Under the pieces are notes generated by a model. It was not told the origin of the DNA. It saw only the letters and a list, made by a program, of their open reading frames with translations, and ran no database searches. Positions 24,288 to 32,613 of a stretch of 64,000 bases of DNA are shown here, piece by piece; the stretch's first letter is position 1; the number at the start of each line of letters is the position of its first letter. The position numbers and the translations under genes are program-made. This DNA comes from Desulfitobacterium sp038181555. Lineage in GTDB: Bacteria; Bacillota; Desulfitobacteriia; Desulfitobacteriales; Desulfitobacteriaceae. The stretch spans positions 62,001 to 126,000 of the forward strand of contig NZ_JBBWUA010000001.1 of the NCBI RefSeq assembly GCF_038181555.1. The letters are read 5' to 3'.

Positions 24288-27122
24288 ATGACCCAGAACT
24301 TCATCAAAGTACGCGGCGCCCGCGCCCATAACTTGAAAAATATCAATATCGATATTCCCAGAGACCAGCTCGTGGTTGTCACCGGCTTATCCGGCTCGGG
24401 GAAATCCTCGCTAGCCTTCGATACCATCTATGCCGAAGGTCAACGACGCTACGTAGAATCCCTATCCTCTTATGCCCGGATGTTCCTTGGGCAAATGGAC
24501 AAGCCTGATGTTGACTACATTGAAGGGCTTTCGCCTGCCATTTCCATCGATCAAAAGACAACGAACCGCAATCCTCGCTCCACCGTGGGAACGGTTACGG
24601 AAGTTTATGATTATTTACGTTTGCTTTATGCGCGGATCGGCCATCCCCATTGCCCTAAATGCGGCATGAAAATTAGTCAGCAAACCGTACAACAAATGGT
24701 TGATCAGATCATGGCGTATCCAGAGCGGAGCAAGCTTCAGATTTTGGCGCCCTTAATTAAGGGTAAAAAAGGGGAGCATGTCAAAGTCCTTGACGATGCT
24801 CGAAAGGCTGGTTATGTACGGGTGCGCGTGGATGGTGAGAATCGGGATTTAAGTGAAGATATTAAGCTTGAAAAGAATAAAAAGCATTCTATAGAAGTTG
24901 TGGTTGACCGTATAGCCTTAAAGCCGGAAAGCGCCGCTCGTTTGGCGGATTCTTTAGAGGTAGCCTTGAAACTGGGCGAAGGGAATGTCCTTGTGGACAT
25001 CATCGGTGAAACAGAGATTCTCTTCAGCGAGAATTTTGCCTGCCCGGACTGCGGTATTGCCCTTGAAGAAGTCTCCCCACGACTCTTCTCCTTTAACAGC
25101 CCCTATGGAGCCTGCCCTGATTGCACCGGATTAGGCGCTAACTTAGAAGTAGATATTGACTTGATTATTCCTGATAAGAAGCTGACCCTCAAGGAAGGAG
25201 CCATCGTGCCTTGGGCTAAATCTCAATCGAATTATTATCCTGCTATGCTTGCGGCTGTCAGTGAGGCTCTTGACTTTACCATGGATACTCCCTTGGAAAA
25301 CCTCTCAGAGGAACAATGGAAGGGGCTGCTTCATGGCATTGAGAAACCTATAAAGTACAAGTTTATGAGCTTCTTTGATGATAAACCGAAGGTGCACTCA
25401 GGACCCTTTGAAGGGTTGATCCCTTTTTTTGAGCGCCGTTACAAGGAATCGTCTTCCGACTATGTAAGGAGCGATATAGAAAATTATATGGGCGAGCGAG
25501 CGTGTCCGTCTTGCAAAGGGAAACGTCTAAAACCGGAAGCTCTTGCAGTCACCGTTGGAGAACTTTCCATCGATGATTACACGAGGTTGCCCATCACTGA
25601 CGCCCTAGAGTTTATCAACCAACTTCAGCTCACTGAAAAGGAAGAAACTATCGCCCGCCAAATCCTCAAAGAGATTCGCGAACGCTTGGGATTCTTAATC
25701 AATGTCGGACTCAATTATTTGACCTTACATCGAGCTGCGGGAACGCTCTCCGGTGGAGAAGCGCAGCGGATTCGCTTGGCTACCCAGATTGGCTCGAGCT
25801 TAACCGGAGTTCTTTACGTCCTAGATGAACCTAGTATCGGCTTGCACCAGAGAGATAACGAAAAACTTTTAACTGCCTTACAGCATTTAAGAGATTTAGG
25901 AAATACATTACTGGTGGTTGAGCACGATGAGGATACTATGTTGGCTGCCAATCACATTATTGATATCGGTCCGGGGGCAGGAGTTCACGGCGGGCAGATT
26001 ATTGCCGAAGGTACTATCGAGGATATCAAAGCTAATCCGGCTTCCATCACCGGCCAATATTTGACCGGTACGCGGAAAATCCCTGTACCGGTGGAGAGAA
26101 GGCACCTCAACGGTAAGTGGCTAGATGTGAAAGGTGCCCGGGAAAACAATCTGAAGAATATCAACGTGCGCATTCCGCTTGGGGTATTTAATGTGGTTAC
26201 CGGCGTATCAGGTTCCGGGAAGAGCACTCTAGTCAATGAGATTATCTATAAAACTTTGGCTACAAAACTTAACCGCGCTACTAAACTTCGTGCAGGTCTT
26301 TTCAAAAGTATGGAGGGCTTAGAGCATCTGGATAAGGTCATTGATATTGACCAATCTCCCATTGGTCGGTCGCCTCGTTCTAATCCGGCGACCTATACCG
26401 GGGTATTTGATTACATCCGTGAGCTTTTCTCCCACATACCCGAAGCCAAGATGAGAGGCTATTCTACGGGACGCTTCAGCTTCAATGTGAAAGGCGGACG
26501 TTGTGAAGCTTGTAAAGGAGATGGCATCATCAAAATTGAGATGCATTTTCTCCCAGATGTCTATGTTCCCTGTGAAGTGTGTCGGGGAGCTCGCTATAAT
26601 CGTGAGACCTTAGAAGTGAAGTATAAAGGGAAAAGCATTGCGGAGGTCCTCGACATGACGGTAGATGAGGCGGTGGAGTTTTTCCAGGCAGTACCGAAAA
26701 TTCTCCGCAAAATTCAAACCCTCCAAGATGTAGGATTAGGCTATATTCGCCTTGGACAACCTGCCACCACGTTGTCCGGCGGGGAGGCTCAGCGTGTAAA
26801 ACTAGCTACCGAACTAAGTCGTCGCAGTACCGGTAAAACCATTTATATCTTGGATGAACCCACAACCGGACTGCATATGGCGGATGTAGACCGTTTGCTG
26901 GAGGTACTGCATCGTTTAGTGGATGGCGGGGATACCGTCCTGATTATTGAGCATAACCTCGATGTTATCAAAACTGCAGATTATCTTATTGATCTTGGTC
27001 CTGAAGGGGGCAATGGGGGCGGTCAAGTCCTCATCACTGGAACTCCCGAGGAAGTGGCCGCTTGCTCTAAGTCATATACTGGGAAATTCTTAAAGAAGTA
27101 TTTGAACAACGGACTTAATTGA
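24288..27122 (+). CDS. uvrA: Excinuclease ABC subunit A
   Basis: UvrA is the damage-scanning ABC ATPase of nucleotide excision repair. The 944 residues contain two ABC modules: Walker A GLSGSGKSSLAFDTIYAEG near residue 31 and GVSGSGKSTLVNEIIYKTL near 640; signatures LSGGEAQRIRLATQIG and LSGGEAQRVKLATELS; Walker B LDEPSIGLHQRD and LDEPTTGLHMAD. The zinc modules are CPDCG ... CPDC (first) and CEACKGDG ... CEVC (second). It starts MTQNFIKVRGARAHNLKN with GAGGAGGACC before the ATG. Length is normal. The repeat-filled gap means it probably uses its own promoter rather than that of uvrB. Confidence 0.97.
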   Translation: MTQNFIKVRGARAHNLKNINIDIPRDQLVVVTGLSGSGKSSLAFDTIYAEGQRRYVESLSSYARMFLGQMDKPDVDYIEGLSPAISIDQKTTNRNPRSTVGTVTEVYDYLRLLYARIGHPHCPKCGMKISQQTVQQMVDQIMAYPERSKLQILAPLIKGKKGEHVKVLDDARKAGYVRVRVDGENRDLSEDIKLEKNKKHSIEVVVDRIALKPESAARLADSLEVALKLGEGNVLVDIIGETEILFSENFACPDCGIALEEVSPRLFSFNSPYGACPDCTGLGANLEVDIDLIIPDKKLTLKEGAIVPWAKSQSNYYPAMLAAVSEALDFTMDTPLENLSEEQWKGLLHGIEKPIKYKFMSFFDDKPKVHSGPFEGLIPFFERRYKESSSDYVRSDIENYMGERACPSCKGKRLKPEALAVTVGELSIDDYTRLPITDALEFINQLQLTEKEETIARQILKEIRERLGFLINVGLNYLTLHRAAGTLSGGEAQRIRLATQIGSSLTGVLYVLDEPSIGLHQRDNEKLLTALQHLRDLGNTLLVVEHDEDTMLAANHIIDIGPGAGVHGGQIIAEGTIEDIKANPASITGQYLTGTRKIPVPVERRHLNGKWLDVKGARENNLKNINVRIPLGVFNVVTGVSGSGKSTLVNEIIYKTLATKLNRATKLRAGLFKSMEGLEHLDKVIDIDQSPIGRSPRSNPATYTGVFDYIRELFSHIPEAKMRGYSTGRFSFNVKGGRCEACKGDGIIKIEMHFLPDVYVPCEVCRGARYNRETLEVKYKGKSIAEVLDMTVDEAVEFFQAVPKILRKIQTLQDVGLGYIRLGQPATTLSGGEAQRVKLATELSRRSTGKTIYILDEPTTGLHMADVDRLLEVLHRLVDGGDTVLIIEHNLDVIKTADYLIDLGPEGGNGGGQVLITGTPEEVAACSKSYTGKFLKKYLNNGLN

Positions 27123-27134
27123 TATACTCGATAG

Positions 27135-27220
27135 ATAAGCCACGAGAACGGTAATGAACTGCCCTGTCAAGTATTCAGTCAGTGGGCTATTCATTATTAG
27201 GACCTTGTGGCTTATTTTTA
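27135..27220 (+). terminator. Long branched hairpin terminator after uvrA
   Basis: The outer stem ATAAGCCAC (27135) pairs with GTGGCTTAT (ending 27215); inside, TAATGAA (27152) pairs with TTCATTA (27190) and GCCC pairs with GGGC (27184-27187). TTTTTA ends the structure. It is about 85 bases long, unusually large for a simple terminator. Confidence 0.7.
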
Positions 27221-27350
27221 ATGAAAAAAAGTATAACCTAAGGAGAGAGCCTCTAGCACAATGGGCGTCCGTAAGCTGAATCCAAAACAATAAATATTTT
27301 GCATGTTGGCAGGAGTCTAAATAAAGAAGCCGAATATTCATATAAGTGGG

Positions 27351-27360
27351 CTGTCGACAG
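27351..27360. promoter_or_regulatory. Palindrome CTGTCGACAG upstream of the GntR regulator gene
   Basis: A perfect 10-base palindrome 59 bases before the regulator start. Nine of its bases recur at 29721, upstream of the downstream catabolic operon. Candidate operator for the FCD-type GntR regulator. Confidence 0.4.
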
Positions 27361-27418
27361 AGTACAGTTATCATCTTGTTGGTCAACTAAATACAAATTA
27401 AATAAGAGGTGAGCACTT

Positions 27419-28087
27419 TTGGCCGTGGTTAAGAATATGCCTTTCCATCTACAGGTCTATCAAATTTTAAGAGAATCAATCCTTACCGGAAAATATCGTC
27501 CAGGGGAAAGATTACTAGAACAAAAACTTGCTCAAGAACTTGAGGTTAGTCGAAGCCCTGTCCGTGAAGCTTTGCGTATGCTAGAGCAAGATGGACTAGT
27601 AGTGACCATGGATAATGGGTCAGGAACGGTGGTCAATCCGATGGAGGTCGAGGATATCGAAGAAATTTACCAGTGCCGGATTGCGACTGAGCCTTATGCA
27701 GGATATCTTGCTACTCTGAGGATTAAGGTTGAAGAGATCGAAGAGCTAAATCAGCTTGTTCAGGAGGCAGAATTGGCCTATCAGAACAAGGACTCGGAAC
27801 GTGTGGTTGAGTTGAATACCCTGTTCCATGATCAAATCGTTCGAATCAGTGGGAATCGCAGACTTAGCGAAATCGTGGATAAGGTTCGTTCCTTAAGTAT
27901 TTTGGCTAGAAATACTGAATTCATGCTGTATTCAAGACCGGGGGATTTCTTAGATGAGCACAAGGCCATTGTAGAAGCCTTGGCAAAGAAGGATCCTCAG
28001 CGAGTCGAATCCGTAATCCGTAAACATATTGAAAATGACTGGAAGTATTACTCCCAACATAATCAAACGGTCGCAGAGACACCTTAA
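27419..28087 (+). CDS. GntR-family transcriptional regulator, FCD (FadR) subfamily
   Basis: A 222-residue DNA-binding repressor or activator. Residues about 8-75 form the winged helix-turn-helix (FHLQVYQILRESILTGKYRPG, ELEVSRSPVREALRMLEQDGLV). Residues about 85-215 form an all-helical FCD ligand domain (IEEIYQCRIATEPYAGYLA, LNTLFHDQIVRISGNRRL) with the Asp/His set that usually binds a metal and a carboxylate effector. The start is TTG with AGAGGTGAGC upstream. It precedes a hydantoinase, an AMDase-like enzyme, a permease and an FAH-type hydrolase, so the effector is probably a substrate or product of that pathway. That is inference from context. Confidence 0.9.
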   Translation: MAVVKNMPFHLQVYQILRESILTGKYRPGERLLEQKLAQELEVSRSPVREALRMLEQDGLVVTMDNGSGTVVNPMEVEDIEEIYQCRIATEPYAGYLATLRIKVEEIEELNQLVQEAELAYQNKDSERVVELNTLFHDQIVRISGNRRLSEIVDKVRSLSILARNTEFMLYSRPGDFLDEHKAIVEALAKKDPQRVESVIRKHIENDWKYYSQHNQTVAETP

Positions 28088-28122
28088 AATTCATGATTAA
28101 AGCAGAATACTAGGAGTGATTC

Positions 28123-29490
28123 ATGATGAAACGTACTTTGCTTAGAAACGGTATTATTGTCACGGCCTCAGATCAATTTCTCGGAGATTTATTGATTGAA
28201 GATGGAAAGATTGCTGCCATTGGCAAAGAGCTCAAGTTGGAGGCTGACAAAGTCATTGATGCTGCCGGAAAATATATTTTCCCTGGTGGGATTGATGCCC
28301 ATATTCATATGGACGTGCTATGCAGTGATGGAAGTGTCTCTGCAGGCTATGACACCGATTCTGTAGCTGCAGCGGTGGGAGGAACGACCACGATCCTGGA
28401 TTACGTCATCCAGGAAAAAGGCAATTCACTTTTGGAGACTGCAAACCTGTGGAAGGATCATGCTAAGCAATCAGCCATTGACTATGGATTCCACCTCATT
28501 ATTACTCAACCTAACGACACAAGCCCCCAAGAGTTAGATACTCTCGTGGAACAAGGAATTACCTCCTTTAAACTCTTTATGGCTAACCAGATCGCCATGT
28601 CGGATAAAGAACTTTTTAATATGATGAAAGAGCTAAAGAAGCGGGGATGTACAGCAGCGATTCATGCAGAAAACAAAGATATCATTGCAACTTTGCAAGC
28701 GGAGTATGTAGCCCAAGGAAAAACTTCTCCAGCTTATCATGGCAAAACCCGTCCTGAACTGACGGAGGTAGAGGCTATCAATCGAGCCATTACCCTCGCA
28801 GAATTAACGGGGTGCCCTACCCTTATTGCACACATCAGTACAGCTAAAGGCCTTCAACTTGTTCAAGAGGCTAAGGCAAGAGGAGTACAAGTTTATGCAG
28901 AAAGCTGCCCCCATTACCTGTTGTTATCCGATGAGAACTATAACTTAGAAGGGTATGAAAGCGCCAAATTTGTCCTATCTCCACCCTTGAGAAGTTCAGA
29001 GAATTTTAATGGACTTTGGCAAGGTATGTTGAATGGAGCAGTGGATATTATCTCTTCAGATCACAATGGCTTTAGTTATTCCACTCATAAGCAGCTGGGG
29101 CAAGATGATTTTCGTAAGATTCCCAACGGTGCCCCCAGTATTGAACATCGCTTTGGTTTAATTTATAGCTATGGATTAGAAAAAGGAATGGATCCCTGCC
29201 GATTTGTTGAATTGGTTTCCACAAACCCGGCAAAGATCTTTGGGCTTTATCCTCAAAAGGGGACCATCTCTCCCGGAAGTGATGCAGATCTCGTTATTTT
29301 CGACCCAGAAGCAGAACACGTGATTTCTGCAGAGACCCAATATCAAAAATCAGACTATACACCCTATGAGCAAAGAAGGTTACAGGGAAAAGTTGATACT
29401 GTCCTCCTTCGAGGTGAGTGCATCGTCAAGGAAGGAAAGTATGTCAGTGGCCTTGATTATGGGCAATATCTTAAGAGAAGCACAAGGTAA
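28123..29490 (+). CDS. Dihydropyrimidinase/hydantoinase-type amidohydrolase
   Basis: A 455-residue cytosolic metal-dependent hydrolase of cyclic amides. Metal-site motifs are visible: GGIDAHIHMD (HxH, about residues 54-63), the carboxylated lysine in GITSFKLFMAN (about 150), histidines in AAIHAENKD and LIAHISTAKG, and aspartate in ISSDHNG. The order and spacing follow D-hydantoinase and dihydropyrimidinase rather than dihydroorotase. It opens the ring of hydantoins or dihydropyrimidines to N-carbamoyl amino acids. No carbamoylase gene is next to it, so the true substrate may be another cyclic imide or lactam. The start is ATG 28123 or 28126 after AGGAGTGATTC. The GntR gene precedes it by 35 bases; a terminator follows. 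Confidence 0.88.
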   Translation: MMKRTLLRNGIIVTASDQFLGDLLIEDGKIAAIGKELKLEADKVIDAAGKYIFPGGIDAHIHMDVLCSDGSVSAGYDTDSVAAAVGGTTTILDYVIQEKGNSLLETANLWKDHAKQSAIDYGFHLIITQPNDTSPQELDTLVEQGITSFKLFMANQIAMSDKELFNMMKELKKRGCTAAIHAENKDIIATLQAEYVAQGKTSPAYHGKTRPELTEVEAINRAITLAELTGCPTLIAHISTAKGLQLVQEAKARGVQVYAESCPHYLLLSDENYNLEGYESAKFVLSPPLRSSENFNGLWQGMLNGAVDIISSDHNGFSYSTHKQLGQDDFRKIPNGAPSIEHRFGLIYSYGLEKGMDPCRFVELVSTNPAKIFGLYPQKGTISPGSDADLVIFDPEAEHVISAETQYQKSDYTPYEQRRLQGKVDTVLLRGECIVKEGKYVSGLDYGQYLKRSTR

Positions 29491-29567
29491 CCTTTATCTC
29501 AATTAGAATCAAGAGATATTGCAAGTTTAGAATAGGAAATCTAAAATTTTGGTATATTCTTAAGTAG

Positions 29568-29596
29568 AGGACCGACCGGTTTGGTTGGTCCTTTTT
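29568..29596 (+). terminator. Terminator after the amidohydrolase gene
   Basis: AGGACC-ACC pairs with GGT-GGTCCT around a short loop, followed by TTTTT. Confidence 0.85.
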
Positions 29597-29700
29597 AGTG
29601 CTTTTATATGGATTCTTCTTTGAATTTTCAAAGTAAAAATATTTTAAAATATTTAGATTAAGAAAAGAGGATTTTTTTAGAATATGCAGAATATATAGCG

Positions 29701-29715
29701 TGTAAACAGTTTACA
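29701..29715. promoter_or_regulatory. 15-base palindrome upstream of the AMDase-like operon
   Basis: TGTAAAC-A-GTTTACA is a perfect inverted repeat about 54 bases before the start codon. It looks like a regulator binding site; the regulator is unknown. Confidence 0.45.
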
Positions 29716-29720
29716 GAATT

Positions 29721-29730
29721 CTGTCGACAA
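29721..29730. promoter_or_regulatory. CTGTCGACAA, second copy of the GntR-gene palindrome
   Basis: Shares CTGTCGACA with 27351-27359. It lies five bases after the 15-base palindrome and 38 bases before the start at 29769. Candidate GntR operator. Confidence 0.4.
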
Positions 29731-29768
29731 AGAAATAGGCGCTAAATTACTTTATGAAGGAGGACCCA

Positions 29769-30527
29769 ATGATGCAAAAAACTATGTATGACCCAAAAGA
29801 ACAAAAGAAGATAGGTATGCTTACTCCATCTTCAAACACAGCCCTTGAACCTATTTGCTCAAGAATGGTTTCAGGTTTGGAAGATCAAGTAACCATGCAC
29901 TACTCACGTTTGGTGGTCACGAAGATTTCTTTAGAAGAGGATGCGCTTTCCCAATTTGATATGGATCCATTTCTCCGTGCAGCAGAATTGTTAGCTCATG
30001 CTGATGTAGATGCTATCGCCTGGAATGGTACTTCAGGTGGATGGACAGGATTTGATTTCGACAGACTGGTCTGCGAAAAAATCACCGAGGCTACAGGAAT
30101 TCCGGCAACTACTTCGATGCTCGCAATGCTCGATTCCTTCGAAGAAAACAATGTAAAATCACTTCACATGGTTACCCCTTACATTCCTGAGATTGATGCA
30201 CTGATCAAAAAGCAGTTTGAGGAAAAGTGCGGTTACAAAGTAGTCAATTCTCGCGGCTTAAATCAAACCGTCAACCGTTCCTTTAGCCTTGTAACTCCTG
30301 AACAGATTGATCAGATGTGCAAAGAAGTCAGTGTTGAACCTGCTGATGGAACAAGCATTATTTGTACCAATTTAAGATCCACCTGGCAAATTGAACAACT
30401 CGAAAGAGATTACGGAATTACCGTTTATGACAGTACTGCAGTCACTGTATGGAAAACACTAAAAATGGTCGGCATTGACCCGAGTGTCGTTAAGGGTTGG
30501 GGAAGACTGTTCGAAGCAAAAAACTAA
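29769..30527 (+). CDS. Asp/Glu racemase-superfamily enzyme, arylmalonate decarboxylase/maleate isomerase-like
   Basis: A 252-residue cytosolic enzyme. It begins (after a short lead) KKIGMLTPSSNTALEPIC, the signature of the maleate isomerase and arylmalonate decarboxylase (AMDase) branch of the Asp/Glu racemase fold. Racemases and isomerases of this fold use two cysteines. Here the first position reads WNGTSGGWTG, with glycine (residue about 87) where the first cysteine would lie, while the second cysteine is present in SIICTNLRSTW (about 199). That Gly/Cys pair is the AMDase arrangement, which suggests decarboxylation or a one-base reaction. ATG 29769 is chosen because AAGGAGG lies just before it and after the in-frame ATG 29754. 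Neighbours suggest catabolism of a dicarboxylate or cyclic imide. Confidence 0.82.
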   Translation: MMQKTMYDPKEQKKIGMLTPSSNTALEPICSRMVSGLEDQVTMHYSRLVVTKISLEEDALSQFDMDPFLRAAELLAHADVDAIAWNGTSGGWTGFDFDRLVCEKITEATGIPATTSMLAMLDSFEENNVKSLHMVTPYIPEIDALIKKQFEEKCGYKVVNSRGLNQTVNRSFSLVTPEQIDQMCKEVSVEPADGTSIICTNLRSTWQIEQLERDYGITVYDSTAVTVWKTLKMVGIDPSVVKGWGRLFEAKN

Positions 30528-30595
30528 TAGGGAATAGTTTATACCAAAATATAAGAATCAACAATACCAGCTGTTGAATATTGGAGGAAGCTAAG

Positions 30596-31573
30596 ATGAA
30601 AATAATGAAGACCGTTCAAAAATTCCCCGGTGGCTTAATGGTTATTCCCCTTCTATTGGCATGTGTTATCAATACCGTAGCGCCGCAACTACTGCAAATT
30701 GGCGGTTTTACCTCCGGGCTGCTTTCAAGTGCCGGTGTTAAAACATTCGTTGGTTTGTTCTTATTCGTTTCTGGTGCGACAATCAACATTAAACAAGTCG
30801 GTGTTCCCGTGTATAAGGGTGCCGTACTAACTGTTTCTAAAGTGGGCATCGGTCTGGCTTTAGGGATTCTCCTTGGTAAGATCTTTGGACCTTGGGGAGT
30901 ATTAGGCATTACCCCATTGGCAGTAATGGCTGCACTTGCCAACTGTAATAGCGTTATGTATGCTATTCTCGCTGGACAAGTTGGAGACTCCACAGATGTT
31001 GGTGCCGTTTCCGTATTGGGATTGGATGATGGTCCTTTCTTCACCATGATGGCTCTAGGCGCAGCAGGTATGGCTACTATTCCTTTCATGGATATGGTCG
31101 CAGTCGTTGTTCCCTTAATCTTAGGACTTATTTTAGGTAACTTGGATGAAGAAATCCGTGATCTTTGTGAAAAAGGTACCCCATTGGTTATTCCTTTCAA
31201 CGGTTTCGTTCTCGGTGCTGGCATGAACCTTCGTGATGTTGTTAAAGCTGGGGTTCCTGGTGTTATCTTAGGTCTTGTTTCTCTGATCGTTACTGGATTC
31301 TTCTGCTACTGGGTTTATAACCTTTTCTTCGGAAGAAAAAGAAAGACAGCTGTTGGTTTTGGTGTAGGAAATACTGCTGGTAATGCTGTTGTTACACCAA
31401 ATGCTATTGGTCAATCTGACCCGTCGTGGGCTCCTTATGCGGCAGGTGCAACTGCTCAGGTTGCTGCAGCTTGCGTTGTAACTTCTATTCTATGTCCGCT
31501 CATTACGACTTATCTACACAAGAGAATTCAAAAGAAGTATGGTGAGGTACCACCTCAAGTTGCCGCGAAATAA
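30596..31573 (+). CDS. 2-keto-3-deoxygluconate permease (KdgT)-type transporter
   Basis: A 325-residue inner-membrane protein with about 9-10 hydrophobic segments. The N-terminal sequence KTVQKFPGGLMVIPLLLACVIN and the segments GLFLFVSGATINIKQVG, LAVMAALANCNSVMYAILAGQ and GNTAGNAVVTPNAIG are typical of the KdgT family, which imports keto-deoxy sugar acids by ion symport. In this cluster, with no sugar-acid genes, it more likely imports another small carboxylate. ATG 30596 is preferred because GGAGGAAGC lies six bases upstream; the in-frame TTG at 30581 precedes it. A hairpin at 31603 follows. Confidence 0.85.
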   Translation: MKIMKTVQKFPGGLMVIPLLLACVINTVAPQLLQIGGFTSGLLSSAGVKTFVGLFLFVSGATINIKQVGVPVYKGAVLTVSKVGIGLALGILLGKIFGPWGVLGITPLAVMAALANCNSVMYAILAGQVGDSTDVGAVSVLGLDDGPFFTMMALGAAGMATIPFMDMVAVVVPLILGLILGNLDEEIRDLCEKGTPLVIPFNGFVLGAGMNLRDVVKAGVPGVILGLVSLIVTGFFCYWVYNLFFGRKRKTAVGFGVGNTAGNAVVTPNAIGQSDPSWAPYAAGATAQVAAACVVTSILCPLITTYLHKRIQKKYGEVPPQVAAK

Positions 31574-31602
31574 AAGCCAAAAAGAATTGCATCAAGTTTT
31601 TA

Positions 31603-31642
31603 GGAACAGATGACTTTCGGGCTCCCTGGAGGGCATCTGTTT
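31603..31642 (+). terminator. Hairpin between the permease and FAH-type hydrolase genes
   Basis: GAACAGATG pairs with CATCTGTTTC around an inner CTCC/GGAG hairpin. Only a weak T tract follows and it abuts the next ribosome site, so it may be partial termination or mRNA processing. Confidence 0.45.
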
Positions 31643-31667
31643 CTTGCTAAGGAGGCTAGGTCAATCA

Positions 31668-32471
31668 ATGGAACGTTATGTTCGTTTTAATAATGGCAGC
31701 AAAATCAGTTATGGGATTGTTAATGGAGATCAAGTTGTAGAATTAGTTGGAGATGAGTTATCTCACTTTCAAGAGACGGAAATCATTCATGACCTTTCCT
31801 CACTCAATCTATTACCCCCATGCTCACCGACGAAAGCAGTATGTGTGGGCTTAAATTATAAAGATACTATTTTGGAGCCTGGAGCAAAATGGCCAGTGGA
31901 GCCGTTGCTTTTTATAAAGCCATCCACAAGCCTCGTCGCTAACGGGAAGAGTATTGTAAAATGGCCAATGACAGAGCACCTAAACTTTGAAGCAGAATTA
32001 GCTATAGTTATCGGGAAAGAAGCTCATCTTGTTCCGGAAAAGGAAGCACATCATTATATATGGGGATATACCATCGCCAATGATGTAACTGCGAAAGATC
32101 TTCAGAAATCGGACGGACTCTGGGGACGTTCCAAGTCCTTTGACACCTTTTTGCCTTTAGGACCTTGGATAGTTAGCGGCATCGATCCCCATAACTTAAC
32201 CATTACTTCCTATTTGAATGGTGAGCAAAAACAAAAAGGGAATATAGGTGATCTAATATTCGGGATAGAATATCTGGTCAGTTTTATATCTCATATCACC
32301 ACCTTGCTTCCAGGGGATATTATTCTGACTGGAACACCCGGGGGTTATGGTAAAACATTAAACGTGGGTGATAAAGTCGAGATCGAGATCTCCGAGATTG
32401 GCAAGCTTTCAAATCAATGCGTAGAGTGCAAGGAAGCCTGGAGCATGCCGCCGAGAATTAAGGAACAATAG
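31668..32471 (+). CDS. Fumarylacetoacetate hydrolase-family protein
   Basis: A 267-residue cytosolic enzyme of the FAH superfamily, which cleaves C-C bonds in beta-diketo acids or decarboxylates and isomerises oxo-acids. Core motifs: CVGLNYKDTI, PLLFIKPSTSLV, and the metal-binding acidic set HLNFEAELAIVIGK with the later aspartate in IANDVTAKDLQ; KSFDTFLPLGPW and LTGTPGGYG follow. The N-terminal 50 residues are the usual small lid. ATG 31668 is 12 bases after GGAGG; the in-frame TTG at 31644 lies before that site. It closes the catabolic cluster; the terminator at 32494 ends it. The exact reaction is unknown. Confidence 0.88.
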   Translation: MERYVRFNNGSKISYGIVNGDQVVELVGDELSHFQETEIIHDLSSLNLLPPCSPTKAVCVGLNYKDTILEPGAKWPVEPLLFIKPSTSLVANGKSIVKWPMTEHLNFEAELAIVIGKEAHLVPEKEAHHYIWGYTIANDVTAKDLQKSDGLWGRSKSFDTFLPLGPWIVSGIDPHNLTITSYLNGEQKQKGNIGDLIFGIEYLVSFISHITTLLPGDIILTGTPGGYGKTLNVGDKVEIEISEIGKLSNQCVECKEAWSMPPRIKEQ

Positions 32472-32493
32472 TTCTATATACGTTTAATTTTAG

Positions 32494-32533
32494 GATGACG
32501 TAACCAGTGATTAAGGGTTACGTCATCATTTTT
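32494..32533 (+). terminator. Terminator of the catabolic cluster
   Basis: GATGACGTAACC (32494-32505) pairs perfectly with GGTTACGTCATC (32516-32527), then ATTTTTA. Confidence 0.85.
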
Positions 32534-32613
32534 AAAGCATGAACGCGTTCTTGAGCTGTCGAGAGGATTCCCTATCCCACTTGTCGAAGTAATCTCCAGA
32601 GGAGATGAACGAA

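Noticed and set aside
29701..29715. Reading the 15-base palindrome as a catabolite (cre) site
   Set aside because: It has an odd length and lacks the central CG of cre sites.
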